Assembly: GCA_002390675.1 (NCBI GenBank)
Contig: DGPZ01000192.1
Location: forward strand, 13,765 to 77,764
Source: Deltaproteobacteria bacterium UBA4427
Lineage (GTDB): Bacteria; Myxococcota_A; UBA9160; UBA4427
Length of the DNA: 64,000 nt
Direction of reading: 5' to 3'
Part shown: positions 24,270 to 33,876 of the stretch, one piece after another
Numbering within the stretch: position 1 is the first letter of the stretch
Layout of the letters: every line of letters begins with the position of its first letter
Position numbers and translations under genes: made by a program
The notes under the pieces: model-generated
Told to the model about the DNA's origin: nothing
Databases searched by the model: none
Seen by the model: the letters and a program-made list of their open reading frames with translations, nothing else

Positions 24270-26654
24270 CTATTCCGTGACTTCGAGGACGCCTGCGTCA
24301 ATGTACTTTTGAACCGCGTCGTCCTCTAGGCCAATCAGATCTCGCGCGATCGCACGTGTGTGCTCTCCTATGAACGGCGCCTGGAAGAACTGAATATCTT
24401 CCATCCCCGTCGTATGGAATGCGGGTCCCTCGAAGGCCATCCAGCCGAGTCCCTGTTGGTCGAGCCAGCGACCGTAGCCCCGCGCTTGATAGTGTGGATC
24501 CGAAAGCTGGTCTCCTGTCGTGTACATCGGCGCAGAAGGCACGCCAAACATCTGCAGCGTCGCCGTCGCTATGCGCTTGCTCATTCCACCGGTCCATGCC
24601 GTCAGCTTCTCGTCGATCATGTCGTGTGCTGCCTGACGTCCGGAAACGGTCGCGAGTTTTTCGTCTTCCGCCCACTCGGGCGTACCCATAGCGCCTACCA
24701 AACCTCGCCAGTCTTCGTCGTTTCGAACCGTAATCGCAACCCATTGATCAGTGCCCGCACTGGGATAGACACCCCAAGGCGCGCCCCGCTCACGGCGATT
24801 ACCAGTCGGCTCAACGCTTCCCGGATTTAGGCCCGCCTTCATTATCTGGTCGCCGATGATTTGGGCGACAGCCTCAGCTTGTGCAACCGAAGTGTGCGCG
24901 CCCTCTCCGGTTCGCTCGCGACGAATCAAACCCGCGAGGGCTGAAATTGAAAGTAATCGGCCCGCCAGGTGGTCCGGGAAGATTGAGGTCGATCCCGCCG
25001 GTAGCCCCTCTTCTGGATAATCCCAGAGATAAGCGAGTCCACCGATCGGCTGGGTACTCGGCCCGTAGCCAATCCAATCTGCCCAAGCTCCGTGGTTCCC
25101 TAGCAACTGGCTGCTCGCCATTACTAGATTGGGATTTGTCTCCGACAGGTGTTCGTAGCCAACGCCCATGGCCGACATCATTCCCGTCGAGCCGTTCTCT
25201 GTCACCACGTCGACATGTTTCGCGATTTCATGAACAAGCGCGAGGCCCTGCTTGTCCTTCAGGTTCACACCGAAACCACGCTTGCTGCGATTCGAGGAGG
25301 CGAAGGAAGCACTCATCTCCGTCGACATCACGACGCGAATAAAATCGGGGTAGGTCCGGCTTTCAACCTTGATCACGTCGGCGCCGTAATCTGCAAAGAA
25401 ACGCGCGGCTTCAACACCCACCCCGCCGATACCGAAATCCAGAACACGAAGCCCTTCGAAGGGACGCGAAGGATCCGGCCGATCTCCGCTTGGCGCCGGC
25501 CGAGCGTCGCTCCAAAAACCATCCGCAATTTGATCCGCGTGTTCATCGATCGACGGAGGTCGCGTGCGGTATCCCTGGCGCACCGAATCGACTTCAAAAA
25601 AGCCCGCTGGGAAGGGGCCCGTCGCGCCTTCGGCGTACTCCACATCTATGAATGTATCTCGAGACTTAAAGTGGTCATTGTCGAGAACTTCGTTCGGTGA
25701 CAACACGGGAGTACAAACGATCCCGCGTTTCTGCGCTTCGAAGGAAACCTCTTCGTGAGTCATCGTCGCAAAGAGGTCGCCTATCACGACTCCCAATGCA
25801 TCTGCGATCGCCATCCGTCCCAAGAAACTGTCGTAGGCCGGATCTCGCAGGTAGTCGGGATCCCCCAACCACTCGCGCATCGCGTGCCACTGCCGTGGCG
25901 CCATCATCACAAGACGGACGTAGCCCTGCTTGCACGGAAAGATCGGGTATACGGGACCAGAGCCCACTCGCGACTGCGGGGTATCATTGCCCTGCGCTTC
26001 CGTGGCGGAGCCGTTCGAGAACGACCAATCCGTTTGCTGCGCCACCGCTTCCATTACAGACAAATCGATCGTCTGTCCCCAGCCGGTCTTCATGCGCTGG
26101 TAGTAGGCGACCATCGTTGAATAGGCGCCCATGATGCCGGCAATGTCGTAACACATGGCACCCGGTGAAAAGAGCGGCTCGCGGTCGGCCGTTCCCGCCT
26201 TGAATTGCATCCCAGCGACAGCGCACATGGTCGAATCCGTCGCGACCCAATCACGGTAAGGTCCAGTCTGCCCAAAGTCAGAAATTGACAGGACGATCAA
26301 GTGAGGGAAACGATCGCTTAACGCCAAGGGGGCGAGACCGAGTTCAGCCATGCGACCTGGCTTTTCGGATTCGATCAGGACATCTGCACGCGAAAGCAGA
26401 TCGACTAGACGTTCACGGTCGGACTCCGATTCCATGTCCAGAGCGAGCCCGAGCTTATTCGCGTTGCGATAAGCGAAGTAGAGACTGCGACCCTCTGAAT
26501 CAAAAGGCGGCAAGCAGCGAGAGTGCGCGCCCGCCTTGGGTTCGACTCGGATCACTTCGGCGCCGAGGTCTCCGAGGATACGACCAGCGAGTTCGCCTTT
26601 TTCGTCAGCGAGATCAATGACGCGAAGACCTTCAAGGGGGGATTCGTTCGACAT
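24270..26654 (-). CDS. Tandem CaiB/BaiF (class III) CoA-transferase, two-domain fusion
   Basis: At 794 residues this is twice the usual length. Domain 1 (about 1-385) starts GLRVIDLADEKGELAGRILGDLGAEVIRVEP and has a candidate catalytic Asp in MCYDIAGIMGA. Domain 2 (about 395-794) restarts GLRVLDFGIGGVGVEAARFFADYGADVIKVES and has FPDHLAG. Class III enzymes move CoA between acids through an aspartyl-CoA anhydride. The pairing of two domains in one chain mimics the dimer that most family members form. The gene lies 138 bases downstream of the phosphotransferase-like gene on the same strand and is probably co-transcribed with it. Confidence 0.9.
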   Translation of the reverse strand: MSNESPLEGLRVIDLADEKGELAGRILGDLGAEVIRVEPKAGAHSRCLPPFDSEGRSLYFAYRNANKLGLALDMESESDRERLVDLLSRADVLIESEKPGRMAELGLAPLALSDRFPHLIVLSISDFGQTGPYRDWVATDSTMCAVAGMQFKAGTADREPLFSPGAMCYDIAGIMGAYSTMVAYYQRMKTGWGQTIDLSVMEAVAQQTDWSFSNGSATEAQGNDTPQSRVGSGPVYPIFPCKQGYVRLVMMAPRQWHAMREWLGDPDYLRDPAYDSFLGRMAIADALGVVIGDLFATMTHEEVSFEAQKRGIVCTPVLSPNEVLDNDHFKSRDTFIDVEYAEGATGPFPAGFFEVDSVRQGYRTRPPSIDEHADQIADGFWSDARPAPSGDRPDPSRPFEGLRVLDFGIGGVGVEAARFFADYGADVIKVESRTYPDFIRVVMSTEMSASFASSNRSKRGFGVNLKDKQGLALVHEIAKHVDVVTENGSTGMMSAMGVGYEHLSETNPNLVMASSQLLGNHGAWADWIGYGPSTQPIGGLAYLWDYPEEGLPAGSTSIFPDHLAGRLLSISALAGLIRRERTGEGAHTSVAQAEAVAQIIGDQIMKAGLNPGSVEPTGNRRERGAPWGVYPSAGTDQWVAITVRNDEDWRGLVGAMGTPEWAEDEKLATVSGRQAAHDMIDEKLTAWTGGMSKRIATATLQMFGVPSAPMYTTGDQLSDPHYQARGYGRWLDQQGLGWMAFEGPAFHTTGMEDIQFFQAPFIGEHTRAIARDLIGLEDDAVQKYIDAGVLEVTE

Positions 26655-26792
26655 GACGGGGCGGCGCTCCTGAGAAAATTTCCGAATGCGATGGAGGTGA
26701 TGACTTCAACTAAGCCGCCGGACCTGCACCTCAAGAGTGCAAACCGAGACGAATGCGAGTGTTCTCCCGGATCTTCTCCGGAACTCGAAATG

Positions 26793-28169
26793 CTAACGGA
26801 GAACCGGCAGTGCCGCGTCCTGTTGTTCGCGCAAAACCGGGTAGAGAAGCGACTCCTCCCGGGACAAGCGGCGATGGAAATATCGGATGAAATCCGCGTC
26901 GCGCTCCGGGCCCGAGGAAAGCACGAGCTCTTCCAGAGCGGCCTCCCCTTCCTGCCACGAATCGGGCCGCATTCCGAGCAATTTTGCCATGTCATCAAGG
27001 TCTTCCGCCTCGATCTGCGCACCAAACTGATCCGCGCGCGCAAGATAAACGGCGGTTCGTTGGATCCGGTCCAGTTCATAAGCGCGCTCCCCGTCCTCCC
27101 CTGCATCCGCGGGGTCGAATAGATCCACGAGCTGTCTAATCGCCGGAGCGCGTCGCGAAGGGCGAGCGACAGGAAGTGTCGGCGGGTCGAGCTCCGTCCC
27201 CGTCGCATGCGCCATGACCTCTAGGCCACAGCGCCCGTACACCACATACCACCCCAGGTACTGAACGTAGTTGGCGCTCTTAACGGGATTCGTCACCTGA
27301 TGGGCAACCGAGAGCGGATTGAGGAGTGCAAAGCGAATTGTATGGAAATCGACCACGGCAAGATCGACTTCCCGACCGCTGATCGCCCCATAGCGATGCA
27401 TCACGTCGCCGAGCGGAGTGACCATAGGCTCCGTTAGGTCTCGTGTACGAAAGCCGGCGAGGTCCGCCGCATAGTCCCCAATATACCCGAGCTCAAAATC
27501 GAGCAGTCCCGTAAGTCCGTCGTCGTCGTACATAAACTGACCCGAGTCGCAGACAAGGAACGAAAGCTCACCGCGATCCTTCGGCACGTTCCGCTTACAC
27601 CAGGCGAGTTGGAATTCGATCATCGGATCCGGCGCGGTCTTCCCTGCGCGGTACCCCTTTTCAAAGCCCAGCGTCTCCCCCATACAGCTGGCTTCGGCGC
27701 TCGGCGGACGGCGATATCCAATTGCCTCGAACTCTTCGACCGGAATCGAATGCACCTTCGCCAGGTCCGTTAAGTACTCATCCAGGACCTTCGCGCGATG
27801 CGCATCATCGTTCGCGCGGTCGAGACTAAACCGTCCAGGGATCTTCTCTAGCAGAAGCCCCGGCGGGTCCTCGCAGACGCCGTACGCATGGGGCACAGCG
27901 ACCCCGTGTCGCTCGAAGATTTCGATGACCGCCATCTCTTTGCGCAGCGGCTTCGTATCTCGATGGAATTCGCCGCGTGCACCCCGCCAATAGAGCGGAA
28001 TAATTTCACCCTCATTCGTTTCTAGATCAAAGAAGCAGGCGGGGCGCCAACGGGGTTGCGGCTCCCAAGCAACAACGCGACCTCCGAGCTGATCTTCCGC
28101 CCACGCGAATGCTTTCTGCCAATGCGCAGGCAGTTCCGTGCTCATACTCTCGCTGAGTTCTACTCGCAT
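26793..28169 (-). CDS. APH-fold phosphotransferase family protein
   Basis: A 458-residue protein with an aminoglycoside phosphotransferase/kinase-like fold. Nucleotide-site features are GLLLEKIPG for the hinge, and VCDSGQFMYDDDGLTGLLDFELGYIGDYAADLA for the catalytic and metal loops. The loop Asp (VCD) and the DFE-type Asp remain, but the usual HGD starts with Val-Cys and the Mg-binding Asn is Met. Relatives without drug context often lie beside acyl-CoA genes, as here, and some are fused to acyl-CoA dehydrogenases. The last 120 residues add a helical domain. The ATG at 28169 has GAGGCGAG upstream; a later ATG at 28145 has none. Confidence 0.8.
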   Translation of the reverse strand: MRVELSESMSTELPAHWQKAFAWAEDQLGGRVVAWEPQPRWRPACFFDLETNEGEIIPLYWRGARGEFHRDTKPLRKEMAVIEIFERHGVAVPHAYGVCEDPPGLLLEKIPGRFSLDRANDDAHRAKVLDEYLTDLAKVHSIPVEEFEAIGYRRPPSAEASCMGETLGFEKGYRAGKTAPDPMIEFQLAWCKRNVPKDRGELSFLVCDSGQFMYDDDGLTGLLDFELGYIGDYAADLAGFRTRDLTEPMVTPLGDVMHRYGAISGREVDLAVVDFHTIRFALLNPLSVAHQVTNPVKSANYVQYLGWYVVYGRCGLEVMAHATGTELDPPTLPVARPSRRAPAIRQLVDLFDPADAGEDGERAYELDRIQRTAVYLARADQFGAQIEAEDLDDMAKLLGMRPDSWQEGEAALEELVLSSGPERDADFIRYFHRRLSREESLLYPVLREQQDAALPVLR

Positions 28170-28472
28170 TATTCTCGCCTCTTTGCTTCGCGCCGACTAA
28201 GTGAGCGACGCGTGCTCGGCCCGAACATTTCGCACGGTCGGAATCGATGCGCAATTCCTCACACGAAGAGCTTAGTTGCACCTTGATGAAGTGAAATAGT
28301 GAGTTTTTGCGTATCGCCGACGTGCGTCGCATAGAACTTTGAGCGGAGGACTAAAGGCAAGCCATCGGAACTCCGACCAATCCGGTATCAGCCCCACACC
28401 CTACTCATTGGTTGAAGGCTGCCCCCAAGCCCAAAGGGACACAGATCCCCGGGCGACATCGGAGATTTTTTC
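28170..28472. other. Intergenic region between divergent genes
   Basis: About 300 bases between the phosphotransferase start and a hypothetical gene. No convincing promoter, repeat or coding frame is seen. CGGAGATTTTTTC before 28473 provides the next ribosome binding site. Confidence 0.4.
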
Positions 28473-28973
28473 ATGGGTACCGCCGTCTGGATCGAGAAAG
28501 CGCAATTCCGAATGAGTGGCGCAGGTGAACGCGCCGCCGTCGCTGCCGCGAAGGCTGCGTTTCCTTCCGAGCAGATCTTCGTCGCTCGTGGCGTCAACGA
28601 GCGCCCGACTGCCTACCGCAGCTTCGCCTCAGCAACGACCTTTGCCGGCATAGTCCGCTCCGTCATCGGCCTCGGCGAACATATCATCATCCATGAAATG
28701 CCTGATGGCGGCGTCTCCAGCTGCGGCCGCGAAGGCATGATGGACGAGCTTCCCGCTCGCGCCATCGCACGCTTCTTCGAGCCTATCGCCCCATACATCG
28801 AATCCGGAAGCTATCTCGAGTTCGAATCGGACCACGGCGGTATGTGGACTCGCTTCGAATTCCACGATGGCGGCATGCGCGTTGTAGAGCGCGAACTCGG
28901 CGCTGACGAAATAGGTGACTGGGGCGTGATCGAACACGACCGCACCGAAGTGCTGCTCGACCCCCTGCCCTAA
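28473..28973 (+). CDS. Hypothetical protein
   Basis: A 166-residue soluble protein with mixed alpha/beta character (AAAKAAFPSEQIFVARGV, then FAGIVRSVIGLGEHIIIHEM and YLEFESDHGGMWTRFEFHDGGM). The last segment has an alternating pattern suited to beta strands in a small sensor-like or immunity-like fold, but I recognise no named family. GGAG upstream with an 8-base gap supports the ATG. It stands alone between divergent and convergent neighbours. Function unknown. Confidence 0.65.
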   Translation: MGTAVWIEKAQFRMSGAGERAAVAAAKAAFPSEQIFVARGVNERPTAYRSFASATTFAGIVRSVIGLGEHIIIHEMPDGGVSSCGREGMMDELPARAIARFFEPIAPYIESGSYLEFESDHGGMWTRFEFHDGGMRVVERELGADEIGDWGVIEHDRTEVLLDPLP

Positions 28974-29055
28974 CAAGCACAGTCGAACCGGCAGAGAGGC
29001 TTCGCCTCACTCAGGCCTAAGCCGTAGGCGGCGTCCTCCTCGGCTCAGAGCCGGA

Positions 29056-30804
29056 TTACCCTTCAGCCTGATTCGCTAGGTGTACGAAGGACGAAGCGAC
29101 TGCTGCTTCCCAAGCTTGCGCGAATCTTGCCGGGAGATCGTCCCGCAGAAGTGCGCCGGGCTCAAGGAAGTCGACGATCTCGCCGTAGTGCCGCGTATCC
29201 AACTGCGAGACACGTCGCGTTACGTGCCACGGGCGAAGCTGTGACGGGTCCGACAACCCTGCGGCCCCCATCAAGTCGACCGCCGCATGAACGGTTTCCG
29301 CCTGGTAGCGCGCCACACGTTTCGACTTTTCTGTCACGACCAGTCCCGCCGTGAGAGACGGCTTCTGTGTCGCGATACCGACGGGGCAATCGTTGCTGTT
29401 GCACTTTCGTGCCTGGATGCAGCCCATCGACATCATCATCGAGCGCGCGGCGCATCCCAGATCCGCACCGAGGGCGATCAACTTGGTGAGCGCAAACCCG
29501 CTCACGATTTTCCCGGATGCAATGATCTTAATCTGATCGCGCAGTCCGACCCCGACCAGCGAGTTTTGAACGAAGGTAAGTCCCTCGACAAGCGGACAGC
29601 CTAGGCTGTTCGAAAACTCGAAGGGCGCGGCACCCGTGCCGCCTTCACCGCCGTCGACCGTAATAAAGTCGGGGACCTGCCCCGTCTCGAGCATCGCCTT
29701 ACAGATCGCCAAGAATTCTCGCCGCTTGCCTACGCAGAGCTTGAAACCAACTGGCTTTCCCCCTGAGAGTTCACGCAGTCGCGTAACGAATGCGAGAAGT
29801 TCTATCGGCGTCGAGAAGGCAGAATGCGCTGGCGGAGAAATCACATCTGCACCCATGCCCACGCCACGAATAGCCGCCACTTCGGGCGTGATCTTCGCTC
29901 GGGGCAAGATGCCTCCATGCCCTGGTTTCGCGCCCTGTGAGATCTTGATCTCGATCATCTTCACAGCATCAAGCTTTGCGCATTCTGCGAATGCGTCGCT
30001 ATCGAACCCGCCCTGTTCGTTGCGGCAGCCGAAATAGCCTGTACCGATCTGCCAAATCAAGTCGCCGCCGTGGAGATGATGCGGACTGATTCCCCCCTCA
30101 CCAGTGTTATGTGCGAAGCCACCTTCTGCAGCACCCTTATTGAGGGATTCGATCGCCTTACCAGAAAGCGCCCCAAAGCTCATCGCCGAGACATTAAAAA
30201 TCGATGCCGAATAGGGCTTCGCACATCGGCCTTTCCCGATCGACACACGGGGGCTTACCTCGCGAGGCGCAACGGGCGCCATCGAATGGTTGATCCATTC
30301 GTACCCCTCACCGTAGACGTCTCTTTGCGTTCCGAAGGGCAGGCTGTCAAGCGCACCCTTAGAGCGCTGATACACCAGCGCGCGTTCTTCGCGGTTGAAG
30401 GGGCGGCCGTCGGAATTCGACTCGACGAAATACTGTTGAATTTCCGGGCGGACCTCTTCCATGATGTAGCGCGCGTGCCCGATCACTGGGAAGTTTCTGC
30501 GAATCGCGCGCTTCGTCTGAAGCATATCGATCGTGCCTAGCATGATGATCGGTCCGGCTACAAGGAAGCCGTACCAAGCCAGAGGCGTGAGATAGATCGC
30601 GCCCACGAGCCCTGCCGTCACGACACACGCCGAGGAGACGAAAATCGAACGGGCCGATACGCCGCCTTTCGACACGCTCCAGATACTTAGCACCGAGAGT
30701 GGGCCAACAACTAGGAATGCGAATAGTGCCGGCGGCCAAATCTGCGCGAGGGCGATTAGGCCGGCAATCACAATAACGTTCAGGGTCACGAGGATGGATT
30801 GCAT
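29056..30804 (-). CDS. FMN-binding glutamate synthase family protein (membrane-anchored)
   Basis: The 582-residue protein begins with three or four hydrophobic segments (residues about 1-90), then carries the GltB-type FMN barrel: NVSAMSFGALSGKAIESLNKGA, NTGEGGISPHHL, ISQGAKPGHGGILP, and DGGEGGTGAAPFEFSN. Three cysteines in CIQARKCNSNDCPVGIATQ match the [3Fe-4S] site of glutamate synthase. There is no glutaminase domain, so ammonia or another electron-acceptor reaction is likely; many such stand-alone proteins are uncharacterised. The membrane anchor is a point of interest. It is a single gene, 164 bases from the LLM pair. Confidence 0.88.
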   Translation of the reverse strand: MQSILVTLNVIVIAGLIALAQIWPPALFAFLVVGPLSVLSIWSVSKGGVSARSIFVSSACVVTAGLVGAIYLTPLAWYGFLVAGPIIMLGTIDMLQTKRAIRRNFPVIGHARYIMEEVRPEIQQYFVESNSDGRPFNREERALVYQRSKGALDSLPFGTQRDVYGEGYEWINHSMAPVAPREVSPRVSIGKGRCAKPYSASIFNVSAMSFGALSGKAIESLNKGAAEGGFAHNTGEGGISPHHLHGGDLIWQIGTGYFGCRNEQGGFDSDAFAECAKLDAVKMIEIKISQGAKPGHGGILPRAKITPEVAAIRGVGMGADVISPPAHSAFSTPIELLAFVTRLRELSGGKPVGFKLCVGKRREFLAICKAMLETGQVPDFITVDGGEGGTGAAPFEFSNSLGCPLVEGLTFVQNSLVGVGLRDQIKIIASGKIVSGFALTKLIALGADLGCAARSMMMSMGCIQARKCNSNDCPVGIATQKPSLTAGLVVTEKSKRVARYQAETVHAAVDLMGAAGLSDPSQLRPWHVTRRVSQLDTRHYGEIVDFLEPGALLRDDLPARFAQAWEAAVASSFVHLANQAEG

Positions 30805-30968
30805 GCTTGCACGCTCTTTCGTTGAGTTCAGATGAGCTTCGATACCGGGCGATCAGGATCGTGACCGATAGCTCTTCAGAAGAGCAACTTGAAATATATG
30901 GCGCATCACCCGAGTCATGACTCGGACGCTAAACCGACAGAACTGGCTGCTTTAGCGCTTGAAGCCGC

Positions 30969-31838
30969 TTAGCCGAGCCCTACCTCTTTGGCCTGATCCT
31001 CGAGGAAGGAAATAATGCCCCCAGCACCGCCGCCGCCGGTATTCGCCATGTCTTCGAAGCCACGCATCACGATCAAACGGTCGACACCCAGATCTTCGTA
31101 ACGCTTCGCGGTATCCGCATCGACGGCCCCAGGCGGCGTGATCGAAATCGTGAGAGGCTCGAGGCCTTCGCGACGCTCAGTGCTCTTTGCGGTTTCCTTC
31201 AGAGATTTAACAGCTTGTTCCGTCGCATTGAGATCCTGAAAGAAGCCGTACCAACCATCTCCTTGCTCCACCGCACGCCGAAGCGCGGGGGCAGACATTC
31301 CGCCAACCAATATCGGAGGATGCGGATTCTGAACCGGAAGCGGTCTGGACTGAATGCCTGAGAACTTCGTGAACTGCCCGTCGAAGCTCGGCTGCTCTTG
31401 CGTCCAAAGGGTTCGAATCACTTCTATGTGTTCCGTAGTCCGAGCGCCACGCTCTTCGTATGGAATGCCAAGCGCCTCGAACTCGCCGGGCACATAACCG
31501 ACACCCAAGCCGAAGATCAGACGGCCCTTCGAAAGCACGTCTACGCCCGCGAGTTCCTTCGCCAAGACGATCGGATTCCGCTGGGGAAGCAAGATGATCC
31601 CGGACCCGAGCTTAATCTTCTCCGTCTTGCCGGCGGCGAACGCGAGGGTCGTCACGGTATCCACGAAAGGCGCGTGCGGCGGCACGGGGGATGGCGCCTC
31701 TTGCGGGTCGATTAACACCACGTGCTCACCCGTCCAGATTGACTCGTAGCCCAGTTGCTCAGCCGCGACAGCGACATCTGCAATTGCGTCCGCATTGTCG
31801 AGCGCGCCTATGTTCAGTCCGAAGTATCCAAAATCCAT
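30969..31838 (-). CDS. LLM-class F420-dependent oxidoreductase
   Basis: A 289-residue luciferase-like barrel: AEQLGYESIWTGEHVVL, RNPIVLAKELAGVDVLSKGRLIFGLGVGYVPGEF, PPILVGGMSAPALRRAVEQGDGWYG. This resembles TIGR03619-type F420 enzymes, of which the LLM enzyme at 6.2-7.1 kb is a paralogue. AAGGATCACAAT precedes the ATG. It follows the other LLM gene by 47 bases on the same strand and is probably co-transcribed with it. Substrate unknown. Confidence 0.88.
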   Translation of the reverse strand: MDFGYFGLNIGALDNADAIADVAVAAEQLGYESIWTGEHVVLIDPQEAPSPVPPHAPFVDTVTTLAFAAGKTEKIKLGSGIILLPQRNPIVLAKELAGVDVLSKGRLIFGLGVGYVPGEFEALGIPYEERGARTTEHIEVIRTLWTQEQPSFDGQFTKFSGIQSRPLPVQNPHPPILVGGMSAPALRRAVEQGDGWYGFFQDLNATEQAVKSLKETAKSTERREGLEPLTISITPPGAVDADTAKRYEDLGVDRLIVMRGFEDMANTGGGGAGGIISFLEDQAKEVGLG

Positions 31839-31885
31839 ATTGTGATCCTTGCCTTTGCTTAAGGTCGCAGAAAAGTACTGCGCGC

Positions 31886-32914
31886 CTAATCCATCACCAC
31901 TTCGGCGATTGCCTTAAGCGATTCCGGATCCTGCGCGTGTAGGTTCATCGTCGTCACTCGGCTTTCCTTCCAAGCCTGCAAACGATCACGGATGCGCTCC
32001 TTCGGACCAATCAAGCAGATCTCGTCGATGAACTCATTCGGGACCGCCGCAATGGCCTCGGCCCGTTCACCGGCCAAGAAATGGTCCTGAATCTTCTGGG
32101 CCTCTTCGGGATACCCCATACGGCCCATCAGGTCCTTATGGAAGTTGCGGTCCTTGCTGCCCATACCCCCGATATAGAAGCCGAGCATGGGACGCTGCGC
32201 GTCAAAAGCGGCCTCGAGATCGTCCGTCACACTCACGGTCACGCCCTGCACTATGTCGAAATCATCAGGCGCGTTCACGAGAGAATCCGCATAGACCTCT
32301 TCGCGATAGGGCGTGTACCAGAGAGGAATCCAACCGTCACAAACCTCGGCTGCAAGCGCCACGTTTTTCGGCCCTTCCGCGCCCAGGTAAATCGGGAGAT
32401 CAGAACGAAGCGGATGCGTGATCGGCTTGAGCGGCTTTCCCATTCCCCAACTGCCTTCGCCTTTATACGGGAGCGGGTAGTGCGGACCCTCATTCGAAAC
32501 CGGCTCTTCCCGGCGCATCACCTGGCGAATGATGTCGATATACGCGCGGGTGCGTGAAATCGGCTTACTGAACGACTGGCCGTACCATCCCTCCACGACC
32601 TGCGGCCCAGAGACACCTAGACCAAGCATCAGTCGACCTTCAGTCAAATGGTCCAAGGTGAGAGCATGCATGGCGGTGGACGTCGGCGTCCGCGCGGAAA
32701 TCTGCACGATCGATGTGCCGAGCTTCAGCTTCTTCGTATGCGCGCCTATCCACGCGAGGGGCGTGAAGGCATCTGAGCCCCAGGCTTCTGCAGTCCATGC
32801 GGAATGAAAGCCGAGGCTCTCCGCGGTCTTCGCAACCTCGAGAAAGTTGGGCGGCGGCTGGGCTTGCCAATAGCCAAACATGATTCCGAAGCGAAGAGAA
32901 TTGCGCGCGCTCAA
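31886..32914 (-). CDS. LLM-class F420-dependent oxidoreductase (longer type)
   Basis: A 342-residue luciferase-like protein of the F420 TIGR03559-like branch: FGIMFGYWQAQPPPNFLEVAKTAE, TALSxTRRLKLGTS-like GAHTKKLKLGTSIVQISAR, LMLGLGVSGPQVVEGWYG and LGAEGPKNVALAAEVCDGW. The start is a TTG at 32914, since AGGAGACACAT lies directly upstream (AGGAG with a 6-base gap) and no ATG precedes the fold. It is the first gene of a two-gene LLM operon. F420 use is inferred from family resemblance. Confidence 0.85.
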   Translation of the reverse strand: MSARNSLRFGIMFGYWQAQPPPNFLEVAKTAESLGFHSAWTAEAWGSDAFTPLAWIGAHTKKLKLGTSIVQISARTPTSTAMHALTLDHLTEGRLMLGLGVSGPQVVEGWYGQSFSKPISRTRAYIDIIRQVMRREEPVSNEGPHYPLPYKGEGSWGMGKPLKPITHPLRSDLPIYLGAEGPKNVALAAEVCDGWIPLWYTPYREEVYADSLVNAPDDFDIVQGVTVSVTDDLEAAFDAQRPMLGFYIGGMGSKDRNFHKDLMGRMGYPEEAQKIQDHFLAGERAEAIAAVPNEFIDEICLIGPKERIRDRLQAWKESRVTTMNLHAQDPESLKAIAEVVMD

Positions 32915-33210
32915 ATGTGTCTCCTAGGGATTTGTCGAGGGATTGATCCGATGCGTGCTCTGACGGCAGCCTCGGACCACCGATCATAGCCCTCCGAGTT
33001 CCTGGCGGAAGCGCGTCTTCGGTAACCGCTAAAAGGTCTCAGAGACGCACGATCAGGACTCAGGAAATAAATCGAATCTTTCGATGCGCCCGAGATTACG
33101 CTCTTTGTCGGAGCCGAACCCAATTTTGCGGAGGCCGTAGAATAGGATCGACCCCCACGGCTCCCCTACCCGCCCGAGAACGGCCCTGCTCAGCCTGCTA
33201 GCCTAATCCC

Positions 33211-33774
33211 ATGTCGACCGAAATGGATCCGCGCCTATCCGCCCTCCTCGACAAGCAGGCAATCGAGGAGGTCGTCCTTCGCTATTGCCGAGGGATCGAC
33301 CGGCGGGACTTCGCGCTCGTACGTAGCTGCTACCACCCCGATGCTGAAGACCATCACGGCAGTTTCTCGGGAAGCGTCGACGAATACATCGCCTGGGTCG
33401 ACAAGCTTACGTCCCGCTACCTTTGGACCATGCACTTCGTCGGCAACGTGCTCATCGAACTCGGCGACGAGGACGGGATCGCCATATGCGAGACCTACGG
33501 TGTATCGCTTCATCGAAGCGACGATTCGCGTCCTTTCATGAATCTCGCCACCGGCTTCCGCTATCTCGACCGCTTCGAGCGACGCGGCGGAGACGGAGAT
33601 GGGACCGAACCCGAGTGGCGAATCGCTCGGCGCGATGCGATCGGCGAATGGTCGATTCCGATTCCAGAGGGCGCTTGGTGGGAGATTCCCGAAGACCACC
33701 CTACGGGTCATCGAGATGCAAGCGACGCGATCTACCGACTACTTAGTTCGATTGGCCGGACGACCGCGCATTAG
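33211..33774 (+). CDS. SnoaL-like / NTF2-fold protein
   Basis: A 187-residue protein with the SnoaL_4 opening: LLDKQAIEEVVLRYCRGIDRRDFALVRSCYHPDAEDHHG. The central sheet contains MHFVGNVLIEL and ETYGVSLHRS. Such proteins act as small dehydratases, isomerases or ligand-binding proteins in steroid and polyketide pathways. No strong ribosome binding site is seen before the ATG at 33211, so it may be leaderless. It precedes a PaaG-like isomerase gene by 102 bases, which suggests a shared CoA-ester pathway. Confidence 0.8.
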   Translation: MSTEMDPRLSALLDKQAIEEVVLRYCRGIDRRDFALVRSCYHPDAEDHHGSFSGSVDEYIAWVDKLTSRYLWTMHFVGNVLIELGDEDGIAICETYGVSLHRSDDSRPFMNLATGFRYLDRFERRGGDGDGTEPEWRIARRDAIGEWSIPIPEGAWWEIPEDHPTGHRDASDAIYRLLSSIGRTTAH

Positions 33775-33876
33775 ATCCGTCGGGAAACGATTTATCAAGG
33801 GACGTAGTGGTCCACCTTAAGCGCATCGCACCGAGACCGCTCATTCCTCGCGAAGCCCAAGCAGGAAAGGATTTCC

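Noticed and set aside
31410..31419. GGTTCGAATC, a tRNA T-loop-like string
   Set aside because: It lies within the LLM gene, and no acceptor, D or anticodon stem of a tRNA can be folded around it.
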